This document shows, one piece after another, positions 5,991 to 7,840 of a stretch of 7,840 bases of DNA (positions are counted from its first letter, which is position 1; the number at the start of each line of letters is the position of its first letter). The DNA comes from Bacillota bacterium (GTDB taxonomy: Bacteria > Nitrospirota_A > Leptospirillia > Leptospirillales > JAMCRA01): NCBI GenBank assembly GCA_023380285.1, contig JAMCRA010000017.1, forward strand, positions 1 through 7,840, given 5' to 3'. The position numbers were made by a program, and so were the translations under genes. The notes below the pieces were generated by a model. That model had not been told where the DNA came from and ran no database searches. It saw only the letters and a program-made list of their open reading frames with translations.

Positions 5991-7840
5991 ATGCAACGAC
6001 TGTTGAAGATATTCGTCAGAGTTCTTCGTTCGTACAGTGTTGAAGAGAAAATCATCAGTATCATCGTTCTGGGGATCGTCGTGTTTACGGCGGCCCAGGC
6101 TTTCGTAGACCTCTTCAAGAACCCCAATGTCTTTTCGACGGACGGCAAATCGTATACCGAAGGCATGGTGAGCGACCGTCCGGTGATCATCAATCCGCTT
6201 TATGTGGATTTCAATGAGCCGGCCCGTGACATTTCCAGTCTCGTTTTTGCCGGTTTAAGCAAGTATGATCCTTCCAATCATGCTTTTGTCGACGATATGG
6301 GCGTTCTGAAGATTTCAGAGGATAAGATGACTTACCATTTCACGTTGAAGCCGGGCCTCCTCTGGCACGACGGCCAGCCTCTCACGGCTGACGACGTTTA
6401 TTTTACTTTCCATGACATCATCCAGAGCCCTGCTTTCCAGAATCCCGTCCTGAAACTTGATTTTGACGGCGTCGAAATCAAGGAGATTGACGCTCAGAAT
6501 ATTGAGTTCAAGCTCAAGAAACCGAACGCTTTTTTCATTACGAACATGAATGTTGGCATCCTGCCGAAGCATGTCCTGGCCGATACGCCCGTCGATGAGC
6601 TGCCGACTTCACAGTTTAACGTTAAACCCGTGGGGTCGGGACCTTATAAAGTCGATCCCGCGCTTGAAATTTTCGACGACGGAAGGGAGCACGTGACCCT
6701 GAAAGCTTTTGACGGGTATTTCGGCGAACATCCCCGCATCAATCAGATTCATTTTAATATTTATCCTGATTTTGAGACCCTGCAGAAGGAGATCGGGACG
6801 GTCAACGTTGTCGCAAAGGTCCCGACGGCCAGCATGGCTGATCTCCAGAAACTCGGCCGTTTTTCGTTCATCAATTATGAGCTGCCCCAGTATACGGCGG
6901 TGTTTTTCAATGTCGAAAACAGCGTCCTGAAGAACGACAAAGTGAGAGTCGGCCTTATGAAAGCCGTGGACAAGCAGCAGCTCCTCCAGCAGTTCAGCGA
7001 CAAGATCGAGGTTGATACTCCGCTTCTGGATCTCAATCAGCAGGACTGGATTTATAAACCGAATCTGGATGAAGCCAAAGGAGCTTTGTATGATGCCGGT
7101 TATAAGCTCGTGAAGACGCAACAGCAGGTACCGGGAGGAACGCAGCAGGCGGCTGGTACCCAACAGTCATCCACACAACAGCCTGTTTCAGCTACCCAGC
7201 AGTCTTCAACAACACAGCAGCCTGTTTCTACCCAGCAGACAACATTGACCCAGCAGTCGTCAGACTCGAGCCATCAGTCTTCCCAGCAGGTCGCGCAAAC
7301 CGCGCAACCGCAGTCTTCCCGGGTTGATAAGAACGGCAAACCCCTGAAGTTTGTTCTTTTGGCCCGCGCGTACGATCCGGGGTCAGCCCTTGAGGAAGAG
7401 ACCAAAAAAACCACTGATTTTCTTAAAAACCAGTGGGCACAGCTCGGTTTGACGATCGACGTCCAGATGGTTGACGGGGACACCTACCTCCAGAGGCTTC
7501 AGGCCCGGGATTATGACATGGCTCTGGCCGGCCAGAGCCTGGGATACAATCTGGACACCTATTCCTACTGGCATTCGAGCCAGGCCACTCCCAAGGGGCT
7601 GAATCTTTCCAATTACCGAAGTTTCGGCGCCGACCAGCTTATCGAGAACATCCGCGATACTTTTGACCCCGCCCAGAAAGACAAATATCTCAAACAGCTC
7701 GCGAAGGTCATTGCCGATGACGTACCTGCGGTCTTTTTGTACCGCCCAAAATATACGCTCGCTTCCGACGGCAAGGTGCAGGGCATCGTTTTGCAGAATC
7801 TGGCGTTCGCCAGCGACAGGTTCGCTGCAATCGGCCAGTG
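5991..7840 (+). CDS. ABC-type peptide/solute-binding protein, family 5 (3' end cut by window)
   Basis: The frame is open for 616 codons to the window edge. The protein belongs to SBP_bac_5 (DppA/OppA-type), which captures peptides or similar solutes outside the membrane. Seen: charged N-terminus, one hydrophobic segment (about 21-41), a family-type entry segment (TEGMVSDRPVIINPL, 56-70), LVFAGLSKYDP (84-94), LKPGLLWHDGQPLTADDVYF (119-138), GILPKHVL (189-196), VGSGPYKV (214-221), and DVPAVFLYRP (577-586) near the end. Comparison with the family suggests only a few dozen residues or fewer are missing. There is no lipobox cysteine, so anchoring by the N-terminal helix or cleavage after AQA (35-37) are the alternatives. 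A Gln/Ser/Thr-rich insertion occupies about 376-443. No permease or ATPase gene follows within the window; in related CPR-type genomes such proteins often stand alone (from memory). The substrate is unknown. Confidence 0.9.
   Translation, partial: MQRLLKIFVRVLRSYSVEEKIISIIVLGIVVFTAAQAFVDLFKNPNVFSTDGKSYTEGMVSDRPVIINPLYVDFNEPARDISSLVFAGLSKYDPSNHAFVDDMGVLKISEDKMTYHFTLKPGLLWHDGQPLTADDVYFTFHDIIQSPAFQNPVLKLDFDGVEIKEIDAQNIEFKLKKPNAFFITNMNVGILPKHVLADTPVDELPTSQFNVKPVGSGPYKVDPALEIFDDGREHVTLKAFDGYFGEHPRINQIHFNIYPDFETLQKEIGTVNVVAKVPTASMADLQKLGRFSFINYELPQYTAVFFNVENSVLKNDKVRVGLMKAVDKQQLLQQFSDKIEVDTPLLDLNQQDWIYKPNLDEAKGALYDAGYKLVKTQQQVPGGTQQAAGTQQSSTQQPVSATQQSSTTQQPVSTQQTTLTQQSSDSSHQSSQQVAQTAQPQSSRVDKNGKPLKFVLLARAYDPGSALEEETKKTTDFLKNQWAQLGLTIDVQMVDGDTYLQRLQARDYDMALAGQSLGYNLDTYSYWHSSQATPKGLNLSNYRSFGADQLIENIRDTFDPAQKDKYLKQLAKVIADDVPAVFLYRPKYTLASDGKVQGIVLQNLAFASDRFAAIGQ
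7116..7319 (+). repeat. Gln/Ser/Thr-rich repeat insertion within the solute-binding protein gene
   Basis: About 68 codons (residues 376-443) consist almost entirely of Gln, Ser, Thr, Ala, Pro and Val, with TQQ occurring many times. The clearest unit is 36 bp: 7158-7193 encodes TQQSSTQQPVSA and 7194-7229 encodes TQQSSTTQQPVS, followed by decayed units starting TQQTTL and TQQSSD. Codons vary between CAG and CAA and among Ser codons, so the copies have diverged. The insertion falls between the LYDAGYKLV helix (367-374) and the DKNGKPLKFVLL strand (446-457), a loop position in this fold. The reading frame is preserved throughout. Confidence 0.9.

Noticed and set aside
7116..7319. CRISPR-like or mobile repeat array
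   Set aside because: The units are contiguous, diverged and in frame with coding sequence. There are no spacers, target-site duplications or transposase.

Overview
The window looks like a housekeeping stretch from a bacterium of the Candidate Phyla Radiation (Patescibacteria). That is an inference from protein style: a membrane-anchored family 5 solute-binding protein with a characteristic N-terminus, a long eukaryote-like (type 2) isoleucyl-tRNA synthetase, and a compact SecG. Base composition is near 50% G+C by eye. TGA is used as a normal stop at three gene ends, so the glycine-recoded TGA code of Gracilibacteria/Absconditabacteria does not apply. I cannot place the organism more finely without a search.

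Layout. Positions 1-86 are an exact copy of an internal piece of ileS (2266-2351), joined directly to the 3' end of purB (about 83-265). purB overlaps dcd (252-857), which ends in a hairpin terminator (882-908). Two unrecognised genes follow on the minus strand (892-1323 and 1393-1989), the first with a good extended -10 promoter and an operator-like inverted repeat. After a 171-base AT-rich divergent intergenic region comes ileS (2161-5331, plus strand). A promoter at the end of ileS appears to start a membrane/envelope operon: a four-helix holin-4-like protein (5362-5733), secG (5742-5963) and a peptide/oligopeptide-type solute-binding protein (5991 to beyond the window end).

How the genes relate. 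purB (adenylosuccinate lyase) and dcd (dCTP deaminase, possibly also dUTPase) both serve nucleotide metabolism and are translationally overlapped. ileS charges tRNA-Ile. The last three genes concern the cell envelope: a small membrane protein, a Sec translocon subunit, and an extracytoplasmic binding protein that would itself need the Sec route. No transposase, tRNA, rRNA, CRISPR array or phage module is visible.

Most worth checking: the ileS/purB junction at the left edge (assembly or amplification chimera versus a 2,265-bp tandem duplication), the Gln/Ser/Thr-rich repeat insertion in the middle of the solute-binding protein, the two orphan minus-strand genes with their candidate operator, and the lack of Shine-Dalgarno sequences before nearly every start. 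None of this amounts to a clear new defence or mobile system.
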